8,447 nt of DNA, taken from assembly GCA_021158305.1 (NCBI GenBank), contig JAGGUU010000009.1, positions 1 to 8,447 on the forward strand, in the 5' to 3' direction. Below the pieces are notes generated by a model that worked only from the letters and a program-made list of their open reading frames with translations, ran no database searches and was not told where the DNA came from. Both the position numbers and the translations under genes were made by a program. This document shows, piece by piece, positions 1 to 7,043 of this stretch. Every line of letters begins with the position of its first letter. Within the stretch, counting starts at the first letter, position 1. This stretch comes from Candidatus Bathyarchaeota archaeon. GTDB lineage: Archaea > Thermoproteota > Bathyarchaeia > Bathyarchaeales > DTEX01.

Positions 1-635
1 AACGTTAAAAACTTGAATAATCCCCCTAAAAGGAAAGCCGAGTTCAATAGTCCAAAGCCTATTAGAGCATTTGAAAGCACTATGCCGAAGACTTGAAAAA
101 GAAGAAAACTAAAAAGAAGCATCTGATACTTCTTCTTTAGGAATGAAAATTCCGCCTTTCTTATCAGGATCACAAAAGCTAATGTTATCCCTACAAGGTA
201 TCCTAAGAAGATTACGCTGGATACGACTAGTGAGGGATGAAGTTCAGATATTCTATAAGTCCATCCATATTCTGTTAAGGCAAACCTAAAGCTGGAAATG
301 TAATCTTCTCTATATATTAAGAATGCCTGCATTATTACTGGAATACAAATCAATAACATAATCTTTGGGTTTCTCCTTTCACGAATATTTATAATAGTCA
401 GTAAGTAAAGTGGGGGGACGATGTGACTTGTTAGTATCATAATCCTAAAATAATAAGCCGCGTCACTCGCCGTTGCTGCTCCTCTGTACATGAACGATGC
501 GGTTTCCCATAAAGAAGTTACAAACCCGAAAAGGATCAAAAATTTTAGGGAGAGGGTTTTTGGGCGTTTGAGAAGGAGATAAAGGGATATTGTAAATGAG
601 AGAAGCCAGCTGATCAGATACTGATATTCGTACAC
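1..635 (-). CDS. Seven-helix membrane sensor, probable N-terminal part of a histidine kinase (partial)
   Basis: The minus frame is open from an in-frame stop at 798-800 to the left edge, so the C-terminus lies outside the window. From a GTG at 633-635 it encodes 211 residues with seven hydrophobic segments, at about residues 6-22, 30-50, 62-82, 91-108, 136-158, 170-192 and 196-210. The order, the short loops, the W43-E44 pair in helix 2 and the HIVPPLYLL motif (71-79) in helix 3 resemble the 7TM region that precedes PAS and HisKA domains in many archaeal and bacterial histidine kinases. No kinase domain is visible here, so the kinase call is inference. I chose GTG because GAGGGAG (650-644) sits 8 bases ahead and a TATA-like box lies at 670-678. 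The frame upstream is also open and could add up to about 54 residues from a non-ATG start. No neighbour on this strand precedes it. Confidence 0.6.
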   Translation of the reverse strand, partial: MYEYQYLISWLLSFTISLYLLLKRPKTLSLKFLILFGFVTSLWETASFMYRGAATASDAAYYFRIMILTSHIVPPLYLLTIINIRERRNPKIMLLICIPVIMQAFLIYREDYISSFRFALTEYGWTYRISELHPSLVVSSVIFLGYLVGITLAFVILIRKAEFSFLKKKYQMLLFSFLLFQVFGIVLSNALIGFGLLNSAFLLGGLFKFLT

Positions 636-839
636 TTTAAGGGCTCCCTCATCACTTCCTCTCAACTTGTTATATATCCAGATTATGAAGGAAAAATTAG
701 TCTCATTAATCAATATAGATCTTTTAGAAGGCGTAGAAAATCTCTTAAATCTAGGGCGTAAAAATAATATCGATACTATTAGAGCAAAAATATAATATCA
801 AAAATTATAATTCTTTTTTAGATTTTTGAGTGATGACAA
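636..839. promoter_or_regulatory. Divergent promoter region between the 7TM gene and the GH3-like gene
   Basis: This AT-rich gap separates two divergently transcribed genes. On the minus strand GGATATATAAC (TATA core about 670-678) would place the start of transcription near 647, just before the GTG at 635. On the plus strand AAATATAATA (788-797) or ATTATAAT (804-811) could be the TATA box of the GH3-like gene; the first leaves room for the GTGAT Shine-Dalgarno at 830-834, five bases before ATG 840. Box assignments are by eye. Part of the gap may instead be coding if the 7TM protein has a longer N-terminus. Confidence 0.45.
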
Positions 840-2468
840 ATGAAGGGCATCGACCTCTGGAAGAAGTACTGCAGCTTTTATGAAAAGGATTTTTCAGAGC
901 ATGTAGAGTATAGCAAGACTAGAATGAAGCGATACTTCGAAAAGTGGAGAAGAACGGATCTTGCAAAGATTTTATGCCAGAAGAGACCGAGAGACTTCCG
1001 AGAAGTTCCACCGACGAGATACGACGACTATCCTATGCTTAAAGAGTTTGGGCAGAAGGTGTTGGAGGCTTCTAAAAAAACGCCTAGGAAACCCGGCGAG
1101 CTCTTTAAGGAATATTATGATCGTATCAGCCGAAAATTTGGATTAGCTCTCAACAAGTACATGACTGAGCCATTCTATTTATGCATGAGGACTACTGGAA
1201 CAACTGGCTCTGGAAAATGGATAGTTCACGGAGAAACTTTTTGGAAGAACTTTGTGGAGTCTTCGGTGGCTGTAGCCATTCTTTCAGCTAGTGATAGCTG
1301 GGGAGAAACGAAAGTAAGAGCTGGAGATAAAGCTCTAAATTTATGTTCTCCGATACCGCTGATTTCCGGATGGGGAGCATGGGCCACAAAAACAGTATTC
1401 AAGCTTGTTCCACCAATAGAGGTTGCAGATAACCTTGACGTAAAAGAAAAATTCAATTTCCTATTAAAGGTAATTGAGAAGGGTGAGAAGATCTCTCTAG
1501 GCGGCGGCATAGGCTCATTATTTTATATGATATGTAAATACTTCCTTGACCCGGAAGAATTTTATAGAGAATACTATTACTCTCTAGGCCCCGGCTTAAA
1601 AAAGATACTCCTTTATCTAAAGATATTTGAATGTAGATTAAGTGGCAAGAAAAAGAAGAGAATAACTGATATACTGCCATTAAAGGGAGTGCTTGTAGCC
1701 GGCGCAGAATCAAAGCTTTATCTTGAATTCTTTAAGGAAGAGCTCGGCTTAGAGCCATTACATATTTACGGCTCAACTGAGGCTGGGCCGATAATGAGGG
1801 GAGATCCAGATAGAAAGACGGATTTGATCCCGGACCTAAGAACGTGTTACTTGGAGTTCCAAACAGAGAGTGGAGAGGTAAAGGAAATAGATGAATTGAA
1901 GAAGGGAGAAGTCTACAATGTGACAGTGACTACTTATGGCTCTATCCTCTTCAGATACGTTATGGATGACCTAGTTAGACTCGTCGACTTTAGAGACGAC
2001 GGTATGCCAGTTTTTTCATTCGAAGGGAGAAAGAAGACGGTGCTAAAGCTTTACGGTCGTTATGTTATAACTCCAAGGGTTATTGTAGATGCCCTCTATG
2101 ACGCTGGCTTGAGATCCTCCGATAAGTGGGCTGTAACGAAGATCATGAAGCCTAAGGAGCGTCTTTGCTTCCTTATGGAGAAGACCTGGCCATATTCTGA
2201 ACGCGAAGCTGAAAAGATAATATTTAAGTCTCTAATGAAGATTGATGAAACCATACCGCAGCGAGGCGATACTCTGAAAAACTTTCTCTCAGACTTCAGA
2301 ATAAAAGACCCATCTGAGGTGGTTAAGGTCACGTATTTGAAGCCTGGAGCTTTCCTGAGGTACTCTATGATTAAGGCTAAGGAGGGCGCCCCAATCGGCC
2401 AATATAAACCTCCGAAGATAATACCTCCAGAGAGGCATGACATATATGAGACTCTTATCAATGCGTAA
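840..2468 (+). CDS. GH3-family adenylate-forming enzyme (acyl-acid amido synthetase/acyl-activating type)
   Basis: This 542-residue protein has the signature elements of the ANL adenylate-forming superfamily, in the arrangement of GH3 proteins. The phosphate-binding loop TTGTTGSGK is at 118-126. The YGSTEAG motif at 310-316 is followed by a block (about 328-342) ending in LEFQ, where GH3 proteins have a conserved FEF-like strand. RYVMDDLVRLVDF (372-384) carries the nucleotide-binding aspartate, and EGRKKTVLKLYGR (395-407) is the hinge to the C-terminal lobe. Enzymes of this family activate a carboxylic acid with ATP and pass it to an amine or thiol; plant GH3 proteins conjugate hormones to amino acids. 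The substrate here cannot be read from sequence. There is no signal peptide, so it should be cytosolic. GTGAT at 830-834 gives a good Shine-Dalgarno for the ATG. It is a single-gene unit with no biosynthetic neighbours in view. The length is slightly below that of plant GH3 proteins. Confidence 0.8.
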   Translation: MKGIDLWKKYCSFYEKDFSEHVEYSKTRMKRYFEKWRRTDLAKILCQKRPRDFREVPPTRYDDYPMLKEFGQKVLEASKKTPRKPGELFKEYYDRISRKFGLALNKYMTEPFYLCMRTTGTTGSGKWIVHGETFWKNFVESSVAVAILSASDSWGETKVRAGDKALNLCSPIPLISGWGAWATKTVFKLVPPIEVADNLDVKEKFNFLLKVIEKGEKISLGGGIGSLFYMICKYFLDPEEFYREYYYSLGPGLKKILLYLKIFECRLSGKKKKRITDILPLKGVLVAGAESKLYLEFFKEELGLEPLHIYGSTEAGPIMRGDPDRKTDLIPDLRTCYLEFQTESGEVKEIDELKKGEVYNVTVTTYGSILFRYVMDDLVRLVDFRDDGMPVFSFEGRKKTVLKLYGRYVITPRVIVDALYDAGLRSSDKWAVTKIMKPKERLCFLMEKTWPYSEREAEKIIFKSLMKIDETIPQRGDTLKNFLSDFRIKDPSEVVKVTYLKPGAFLRYSMIKAKEGAPIGQYKPPKIIPPERHDIYETLINA

Positions 2469-2484
2469 ATTTTTATAAAATCTA
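2466..2484. terminator. Shared T-rich terminator between convergent genes
   Basis: Only 13 bases separate the stop codons of the GH3-like gene (plus) and the small membrane protein gene (minus). The stretch AAATTTTTATAAAAT is T-rich on both strands, the usual form of an archaeal terminator, and could stop both transcripts. No GC-rich hairpin is present. Confidence 0.4.
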
Positions 2485-2880
2485 GAATTGGGACCATTTT
2501 AGTCTTAAAATCTCACCTCTAATTCTAGAGCTTAGATCCTCCACGGCTAAGGTTAAAGAGAGAAATATCGCCAAGATGTACAGAATAATGGTTGCTGTGC
2601 GTAGAGAAGTCGGCGGCAAAACTCCTTCAAGCTCGATTGCTACCCTAAGAAGGGACACTCCACTCAATAATGTGTAGGCTATATAATTGTCGATTATTAG
2701 TAGGATTATCGGCACCACAATATAGGCTAGAAGAATGGATAGTGGTGTCCATAGCATAGGCTTTACTATGAATTCATATGTTGGAGAATCTGCTTTCATA
2801 AGAGGAGAGAGTTCTCCATAAGTGATTAAGCTGAGACTAGCTATGAAGATCTTAATAGCGATGATTTTATAATCATTCAT
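2482..2880 (-). CDS. Small multi-spanning membrane protein, unknown function
   Basis: I do not recognise this 132-residue protein. It is strongly hydrophobic: one helix at about residues 5-24, a long hydrophobic stretch at about 44-73 that could be one or two helices, and another at about 94-114. The C-terminal tail (EDLSSRIRGEILRLKW) is charged and probably cytosolic. Its ATG overlaps the stop of the upstream 101-residue protein by four bases (ATGA, 2877-2880), so the two are almost certainly translated from one mRNA. A GGTGA lies 10 bases before the start. It is the last gene of the trio that begins with the response regulator, so a role as membrane partner of that signalling pathway is reasonable but unproven. 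Confidence 0.65.
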   Translation of the reverse strand: MNDYKIIAIKIFIASLSLITYGELSPLMKADSPTYEFIVKPMLWTPLSILLAYIVVPIILLIIDNYIAYTLLSGVSLLRVAIELEGVLPPTSLRTATIILYILAIFLSLTLAVEDLSSRIRGEILRLKWSQF

Positions 2881-3182
2881 TCGTTCGCTTTCACCTTAAC
2901 TAGTCTTAAATCATTGATTGATTCAACGAAGTCCTTTTCTCTCTTTTCTAACCTAATTCCCATTTTAGAGTAAAGAGTTTCCAGTATCAGATCCTCAATT
3001 ATCACGGCTCCTGATCCAAAGATTTTAGGCAAGGTTTCATCAAAGAGCCTTAATCTCTCATCTATGCTTAAGTGATTATACTCATCTAGGTATCTGAGTA
3101 GCATATCCGCTACTTCATCGTCAAACACGTTCCTAATAACCTCATTCACGGTTTCTAAGATTAATTTCTCAAGTTTCAGCAT
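2877..3182 (-). CDS. Small all-helical protein, NitrOD5-like, possible signalling partner
   Basis: This 101-residue protein is rich in Leu, Glu and Lys and should be almost entirely alpha-helical, with no membrane segment. The central block around LPKIFGSGAVIIEDLILETLY (about 50-70), followed by a short G-containing turn, resembles from memory the small NitrOD5-type helical domain found in many signalling proteins of Nitrososphaeria and relatives. I could not confirm this by search. There are no obvious catalytic or metal-binding residues. The ATG shares one base with the stop of the response regulator (TAATG, around 3182), and its own stop overlaps the next ATG, so it is the middle gene of a translationally coupled trio. 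It could be a partner or output module for the receiver domain, which has no output domain of its own. Confidence 0.65.
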   Translation of the reverse strand: MLKLEKLILETVNEVIRNVFDDEVADMLLRYLDEYNHLSIDERLRLFDETLPKIFGSGAVIIEDLILETLYSKMGIRLEKREKDFVESINDLRLVKVKANE

Positions 3183-3631
3183 TACAGTCCGCCATGCCTA
3201 AGTTTTCGAATACGAGTCTCTATCCACCTCTTTACTTTTTCTTCAGTCATCTTCTCCATATTTCTCTGTTCGTTAATCTTCTGCTTCACTACGTCTAGAA
3301 GTTCCTGTACGCTCACCGGCTTGACGAGGTACGCATCTGCTCCATAGTTGAGAGACTTAATGGCGTTCTCTAGGTCGGGATAGCCCGTTACCATTATTTT
3401 TATCATTTTTGGAAAAGTTTCATGCATTTTTTTCAATAGTTCCGTACCTTCCATATCTGGAAGCTTAATATCCAACAACGCAAGATTATAGAAGTTTCTT
3501 CTAGTCTTCTCTATGGCTTCACGTCCAGTTCTCGCAGTGTCGGTTTCATACCCTTCAAGACTTAATATTCTCTCCAAATTTCTGAGGATAGCCTCATCGT
3601 CATCTACTATTAATAGGCGGTCTCTGCTCAA
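3182..3631 (-). CDS. Stand-alone response regulator receiver protein (CheY-like)
   Basis: The first ~120 of 149 residues form a receiver domain. The acidic pocket is D10-D11-D12, the phospho-acceptor is D54 (in LLDIKLPD), the switch Thr is T82 (in IMVTGYPD) and the conserved Lys is K104 (in LVKP). All key residues are present, so it should be phosphorylated by a histidine kinase. Residues ~118-149 are a charged helical tail, not a DNA-binding or enzymatic output domain. The start is TTG at 3631: the in-frame stop just upstream (TAA) excludes anything longer, and GGTGAG lies six bases before it. It is first in a trio with the helical protein and the membrane protein. A 7TM sensor that could be its kinase is encoded at the left edge, but no direct link is shown. 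Confidence 0.92.
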   Translation of the reverse strand: MSRDRLLIVDDDEAILRNLERILSLEGYETDTARTGREAIEKTRRNFYNLALLDIKLPDMEGTELLKKMHETFPKMIKIMVTGYPDLENAIKSLNYGADAYLVKPVSVQELLDVVKQKINEQRNMEKMTEEKVKRWIETRIRKLRHGGL

Positions 3632-3825
3632 CGGCTTCTCACCGATTCTTTATCCTCAACTAAGCGCGATAAACCCGTATGAAACTTGAAATAATATAGG
3701 GGTTGTGAATTAGATGTACGTATTTGAAGACAATATGAGTACTATCTGAAGAGTATCTTTTCATAAAATCAATTCTCAGCGGATTACTGAGTAGGTGTTC
3801 CCAAAATCTTTTTATAATAACGTTG
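3632..3825 (-). promoter_or_regulatory. Promoter and leader of the response-regulator operon
   Basis: This 194-bp gap lies between the stop of the winged-helix regulator and the TTG of the receiver gene, both on the minus strand. CCCTATATTATTTC (TATA core about 3690-3698) would start transcription near 3668-3672, leaving a leader of about 40 bases that ends with the GGTGAG Shine-Dalgarno. A second candidate, TTATTATAAAAAG, lies right after the upstream stop codon (about 3808-3820). Confidence 0.45.
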
Positions 3826-4761
3826 CTACATGGATTCTCCATTTCTCCATAACTCATTGAATGCCTCTGAAAGTTTTCTCGATAATTTTTTGTTGTGGAA
3901 TACAAATGCAAAAGAATATTCTCTCCTTATTGGAGTTAAAACCTCAATTAAGGAGTATTCTTCATCAATTACTAGGAACGACTGGGGTAGGTTTGCATAC
4001 TTTACTTCGAACAGTGAAGATTTCAGAATATTCGATAAGTCTCTTGGTATTCCGTTACTAGTAAACAGGAAATTTAAGAATGATTGAGATAAACGGGAAA
4101 TTTTCAGTTCTTTATCAAGCAAGTAATACACTTTAACTCTTCTCTGAGCTGCTGCTAGGCAAGCCTCCATCAAGCGTATATCGTAATGTTTACATGCAAA
4201 CAGAATCTCCTTTTTTGACTTGTCTATCTGCCATATCGCTTCTTGAACAGTTTTTTCCCATTTATCTATTACCTTCGTAGATCCGAAAATGTTGGTTAAG
4301 TATCCGCCGGGCATCAGTTCTACATCTTTAAGTATCACCCTAATAATTTCTTCAGCTTCCTCCGCAGATAGATTCTTCACTTTTAATATCCTATCAATCA
4401 GGCTTAGTTTATCCTCATGTTCTACAGCATTTCCTAATACTTCCATCAGACTGTAGAATATTTTTCCAAGAGTTGTATGGGTATATCTGCCATCTTCTTT
4501 CTCAATCAATCCAGCATCTATAAGCCTCTTAAGATTTGTATAATACCTCTTTTGAGTTAACTCCAATTTTCTTATGATTTCCGTGGAGCTCTCTATTCCA
4601 TCTTTTGCTACGTAAAAAATCTTTAGTGCATCCATGCTGGAAACGGCGGAGAGAATTTCTCCAACACTCCTGAAAATATACTCTTGGGATTCTTCTCCGT
4701 GAATCTGCATGAGATAGGCTGGAGGGCTCATGGATGATTTTCTTCCAATTACTTGCTTCAT
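3826..4761 (-). CDS. Winged-helix transcriptional regulator with C-terminal effector domain
   Basis: In this 311-residue protein, residues about 40-105 form an ArsR/MarR-like winged helix: a helical lead-in (GEILSAVSSMDALKIFYVA), the helix-turn-helix region (SSTEIIRKLELTQKRYYTNLKRLIDAGLI), then a wing (KEDGRYTHTTLGKIF). A helical linker follows, and then (about 165-305) an alpha/beta region with strands such as KEILFACK, VKVYYLLD, SFLVID and YSFAFVFH. This plan matches the archaeal regulators with a TrmB- or DUF1724-like sensing domain, in which the C-terminal part resembles the phospholipase D fold. I see no HKD motif, so it is more likely a sensor than an enzyme. AGGAG eight bases before ATG 4761 supports the start; Met11 is a less likely alternative. 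It probably controls its own gene or a neighbour. The ligand is unknown. Confidence 0.85.
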   Translation of the reverse strand: MKQVIGRKSSMSPPAYLMQIHGEESQEYIFRSVGEILSAVSSMDALKIFYVAKDGIESSTEIIRKLELTQKRYYTNLKRLIDAGLIEKEDGRYTHTTLGKIFYSLMEVLGNAVEHEDKLSLIDRILKVKNLSAEEAEEIIRVILKDVELMPGGYLTNIFGSTKVIDKWEKTVQEAIWQIDKSKKEILFACKHYDIRLMEACLAAAQRRVKVYYLLDKELKISRLSQSFLNFLFTSNGIPRDLSNILKSSLFEVKYANLPQSFLVIDEEYSLIEVLTPIRREYSFAFVFHNKKLSRKLSEAFNELWRNGESM

Positions 4762-4942
4762 TTTTTACGCTCCTAGAGCCCACTAAACATGAACGGTCTT
4801 ATCTCCTAGTTTTTCATTCCGTCTACTACTGAATCAACTCTGCTCTTTGAACCGTCTATCTCAAGTTTAAGCACGTATGTAATAAAAAGAGTTGGAAGAA
4901 ATTTTCCATATTTCAAATATGTATTTAAAGAACTTTCAAAAA
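4762..4942. promoter_or_regulatory. Intergenic region: S6e terminator and winged-helix gene upstream region
   Basis: The gap lies between the S6e stop and the winged-helix gene start, both on the minus strand. The minus strand reads CTTTTTATTAC at about 4878-4890, a plausible T-rich terminator for S6e. A perfect 15-base palindrome, CATATTTCAAATATG, is at 4907-4921. Two 10-mers that differ in one base, TGAACGGTCT (4790-4799) and TGAACCGTCT (4848-4857), and a related TCATTCCGTCT (4824-4834) could be operator half-sites. No convincing TATA box was found for the winged-helix gene. Confidence 0.35.
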
Positions 4943-5323
4943 TTACTCTTGTTTCATCCTGCTTTTCTCTTCCGAAGGTTTCTCGATAATCTTCATATTA
5001 ATCTGTGCGATATCCTCCGTGATAGTATTTCCTCTGACTGTTTTTCTTATTCTCTTTCCCTTTTCCTTAGGTTTGTAACCTACGCCTTTACTAATCAGTA
5101 TTCTGGTTTTAATTCCGCCGCGGATGTCAGGTCGCATTGGAAATCCTGAACTATCAGTCCCTCCTGTTATGAGAACCTTATGTCCCGCAAGTCCAACAAC
5201 TGCACCGTCTAAAACATCTCCGATTTTCTTTCCGATCAGCGGGATGGCCCGTTCTCCTTCAAGCTCTATACTCTTCGCCTTTCCAGTTTCCGGATCGGAG
5301 ATTACAACCTTAAACTTGGCCAT
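4943..5323 (-). CDS. rps6e: Small ribosomal subunit protein S6e
   Basis: This 126-residue protein is archaeal S6e, a structural component of the 30S subunit. It begins MAKFKVVISDPETGKAKS and contains GGTDSSGFPMRPDIRGG, the family's GGxDxxGFPM core, and RGNTITEDIAQINMKI near the C-terminus, the conserved RGN...DI.QIN block. The archaeal form is short; eukaryotic S6 has a long C-terminal extension. I chose the ATG at 5323 rather than the in-frame ATG at 5371, because every S6e I recall begins near this point, a purine-rich GAGG/GGGG tract lies just upstream, and the longer start falls inside the preceding gene. The basic segment KPKEKGKRIRKT fits rRNA binding. It is preceded by a transglutaminase-like gene but probably has its own promoter. 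Confidence 0.95.
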   Translation of the reverse strand: MAKFKVVISDPETGKAKSIELEGERAIPLIGKKIGDVLDGAVVGLAGHKVLITGGTDSSGFPMRPDIRGGIKTRILISKGVGYKPKEKGKRIRKTVRGNTITEDIAQINMKIIEKPSEEKSRMKQE

Positions 5324-5352
5324 GGCCCCTTTTCCTCGTAAGGATTTTGAGA

Positions 5353-6531
5353 TTATGAAATGGTACACCATTTTATAAGCATTCGCATTTTAATAATGCT
5401 CGGTGAATATACAGGCACAGCAAAGATCGGTAGAGCGGGTCCTCTTTTTTCAGGTTCTTTGTGTTTCTCCATGGTCATCACGTCATGTTCGTAGATTCTA
5501 AAATTGTTTGAGAGAAGAAATTCTCGGTATTTTCTCGAGGAAGCAATGTAATCGGTTTTTGTAAGGTTTTCGTACTGAATGGTTAAGTGAGTAATTATTG
5601 CCGCTTCTCTTATAGCGCTTAATGGATTCTCTTGATCACTACATGTCAGATCTACTGGCAGCCATCCCCAGGGAGGAACGTAAACCACAGCCCATCCATG
5701 CCAGCCTATTCTTGTTAGTCTTATCACCAAATGGCCTTTCCAATAAGATCTCTCTAAGTTTCGTTGAGGAATATAAATACATCCGAGCTGTAGATATGCT
5801 GGTATACCTACTATGCGGCAGAAAGTTATAAGTAGATTCGCTTGGTCGTCGCAGTCGCCCGACATGTACTCTACTGTTTCGTTAGGATATCTTGGGATTT
5901 CGGGATGATAATATCTTATTTTGTCTCTGATCCATCGGATAAACTTCTCTAGTAGCAATAAGATGTTTGTCTCGTTTCCAGCAATCTCGAAAGCTAGGTT
6001 TCTGAGTTCTTCTTTATCTATTTGCCAAGGCCCCTCTGCCTTACAGTATTTCTCCTTTAGCTTTTCATCTATGTCACTTAATTTCCCTGATTGCTTCTCC
6101 GAGATGGCTGGCAGAGAATGAGGTTTAAGAATGATTCTATAGGTAACTTTGTAAGTTATATTCTCGCCGTAAAGAATTCTGTTGGGAAGTGATAGAGAGG
6201 CTACTGGATTTCCATCATCATCCATATAGATTTTGTCTATGGGATGTGAAGTGTTTAAAATATAAACTGTCTGCCAAGTATTATTCATAAATAAGCTGAT
6301 AGTTTTTTCCTCATCAGAGATAAGCCACTCCTTTCCTTCAGGATTCATATTCTTCATTGTTATTTTTATCGTTAAAATGAATGATTTACGCGCAAGTGTT
6401 TCTGTGAGGATCAAAGAGCACTTATAGAAGTAGCAGTACGTGACAAGCGGGGCTAGAAGAAGTATGAGTACTATAATGGCTCTATTGCGTCTTGGATTTG
6501 GGTTTCTATTCAGAGCTCGGTATCTATTCAT
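5353..6531 (-). CDS. Membrane-anchored transglutaminase-like cysteine protein
   Basis: The 392-residue protein starts with a basic N-terminus (RNPNPRRNR) and one hydrophobic segment at about 18-35, so it is a signal anchor or signal peptide with the rest outside the cell. Residues ~200-300 form a transglutaminase-like domain with an apparently intact triad: Cys227 in SGDCDDQANLL, His278 in GWHGWAVVY and Asp294 in PVDLTC. Family members are usually thiol proteases or amide-bond hydrolases, less often cross-linkers; the substrate is unknown. Residues ~40-150 look like a beta-rich extracellular domain (NNTWQTVYIL, GENITYKVTYRIIL) and carry several N-x-S/T sites. The ~80 residues after the triad are unassigned. 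A weak TATA (AGATAAAAAG on the minus strand, 6577-6586) lies about 50 bases ahead of the ATG. GGCGAT eight bases before the ATG is an imperfect Shine-Dalgarno. Confidence 0.85.
   Translation of the reverse strand: MNRYRALNRNPNPRRNRAIIVLILLLAPLVTYCYFYKCSLILTETLARKSFILTIKITMKNMNPEGKEWLISDEEKTISLFMNNTWQTVYILNTSHPIDKIYMDDDGNPVASLSLPNRILYGENITYKVTYRIILKPHSLPAISEKQSGKLSDIDEKLKEKYCKAEGPWQIDKEELRNLAFEIAGNETNILLLLEKFIRWIRDKIRYYHPEIPRYPNETVEYMSGDCDDQANLLITFCRIVGIPAYLQLGCIYIPQRNLERSYWKGHLVIRLTRIGWHGWAVVYVPPWGWLPVDLTCSDQENPLSAIREAAIITHLTIQYENLTKTDYIASSRKYREFLLSNNFRIYEHDVMTMEKHKEPEKRGPALPIFAVPVYSPSIIKMRMLIKWCTIS
5371..5387 (-). promoter_or_regulatory. TATA box for rps6e inside the end of the upstream gene
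   Basis: The minus strand reads GCTTATAAAATGG, a near-ideal archaeal TATA box (core 5371-5380) preceded by purine-rich bases that could serve as a BRE. Transcription starting about 26 bases downstream (near 5349) gives a ~26-base leader before the ATG at 5323. The element lies within the last codons of the transglutaminase-like gene. Confidence 0.65.
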
Positions 6532-7043
6532 TTTTACAAATCGCCGATCTTCTCTAAATCTCTTTTAGCATCTATCCTTTTTATCTTTGTAAAATTATGT
6601 TATGAACTGCTTATAGGTTCTCGTAGTTTCTGAGAGAATGAGTTTGTAAGTCTTTCTCCAGTTTAACTACATTTATATTCTTAGATGTGGAACACATTTT
6701 ATAATCCCAGATTCGAAACATTCTACACCCTTAATTGAAAGATGGTTATCTTATGTTCCATCATCGTTATTCTGGATCCTCGAACGTTAAGATTTGATGC
6801 ATTGAGTCAACGATATTTCATATTATCCAAAAACTTCTTGGAGGAATCTTTGCTTAAAGTGATCTCAGAAAGGTGTATATATCAAATCTATCGTAGAATG
6901 GTTGCAGATGGACGAAGGAGATTGCATCTATTGGATTCTCATTTGCTACTAGAGGATAATCGCTGATTTTCAGTCTTTAAGCTTTTAAGAAGAATCGATC
7001 TTAGTTCTTGGCGAGACATCATATGTGTGAGGAGTGAGCGGTC
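6532..7043. other. Long intergenic region with divergent promoters and no convincing gene
   Basis: These 512 bases separate the transglutaminase-like gene (minus) from the Gfo/Idh gene (plus). On the minus side a weak TATA for the transglutaminase lies at 6577-6586. On the plus side CATTTTATAATCCC (TATA core about 6696-6704) is a good box with no clear gene attached: a 74-codon ORF starts at 6742, 16 bases after the predicted transcription start, but has no Shine-Dalgarno and no recognisable sequence. CTTTAAGCTTTTAAG (6976-6990) is a possible weak promoter for the Gfo/Idh gene. I found no tRNA or known RNA here. Confidence 0.4.

Noticed and set aside
3660..3842. 60-codon minus-strand ORF overlapping the end of the winged-helix gene
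   Set aside because: There is no Shine-Dalgarno, its sequence looks random, and it covers the TATA box of the response-regulator operon. A frameshifted tail of the winged-helix protein is also unlikely because that protein ends normally.
4529..4783. 84-codon minus-strand ORF overlapping the start of the winged-helix gene
   Set aside because: It lies in another frame within a strongly supported gene and has no domain-like sequence.
5324..5371. 16-residue N-terminal extension of S6e
   Set aside because: The extension overlaps the upstream gene and would lie across the predicted transcription start; S6e proteins begin at the internal Met.
6742..6966. 74-codon plus-strand ORF (starts MVILCSIIVILDPR)
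   Set aside because: It has no Shine-Dalgarno, no recognisable domain and an unusual residue mix, so I left it as a possibility within the intergenic entry rather than a gene.
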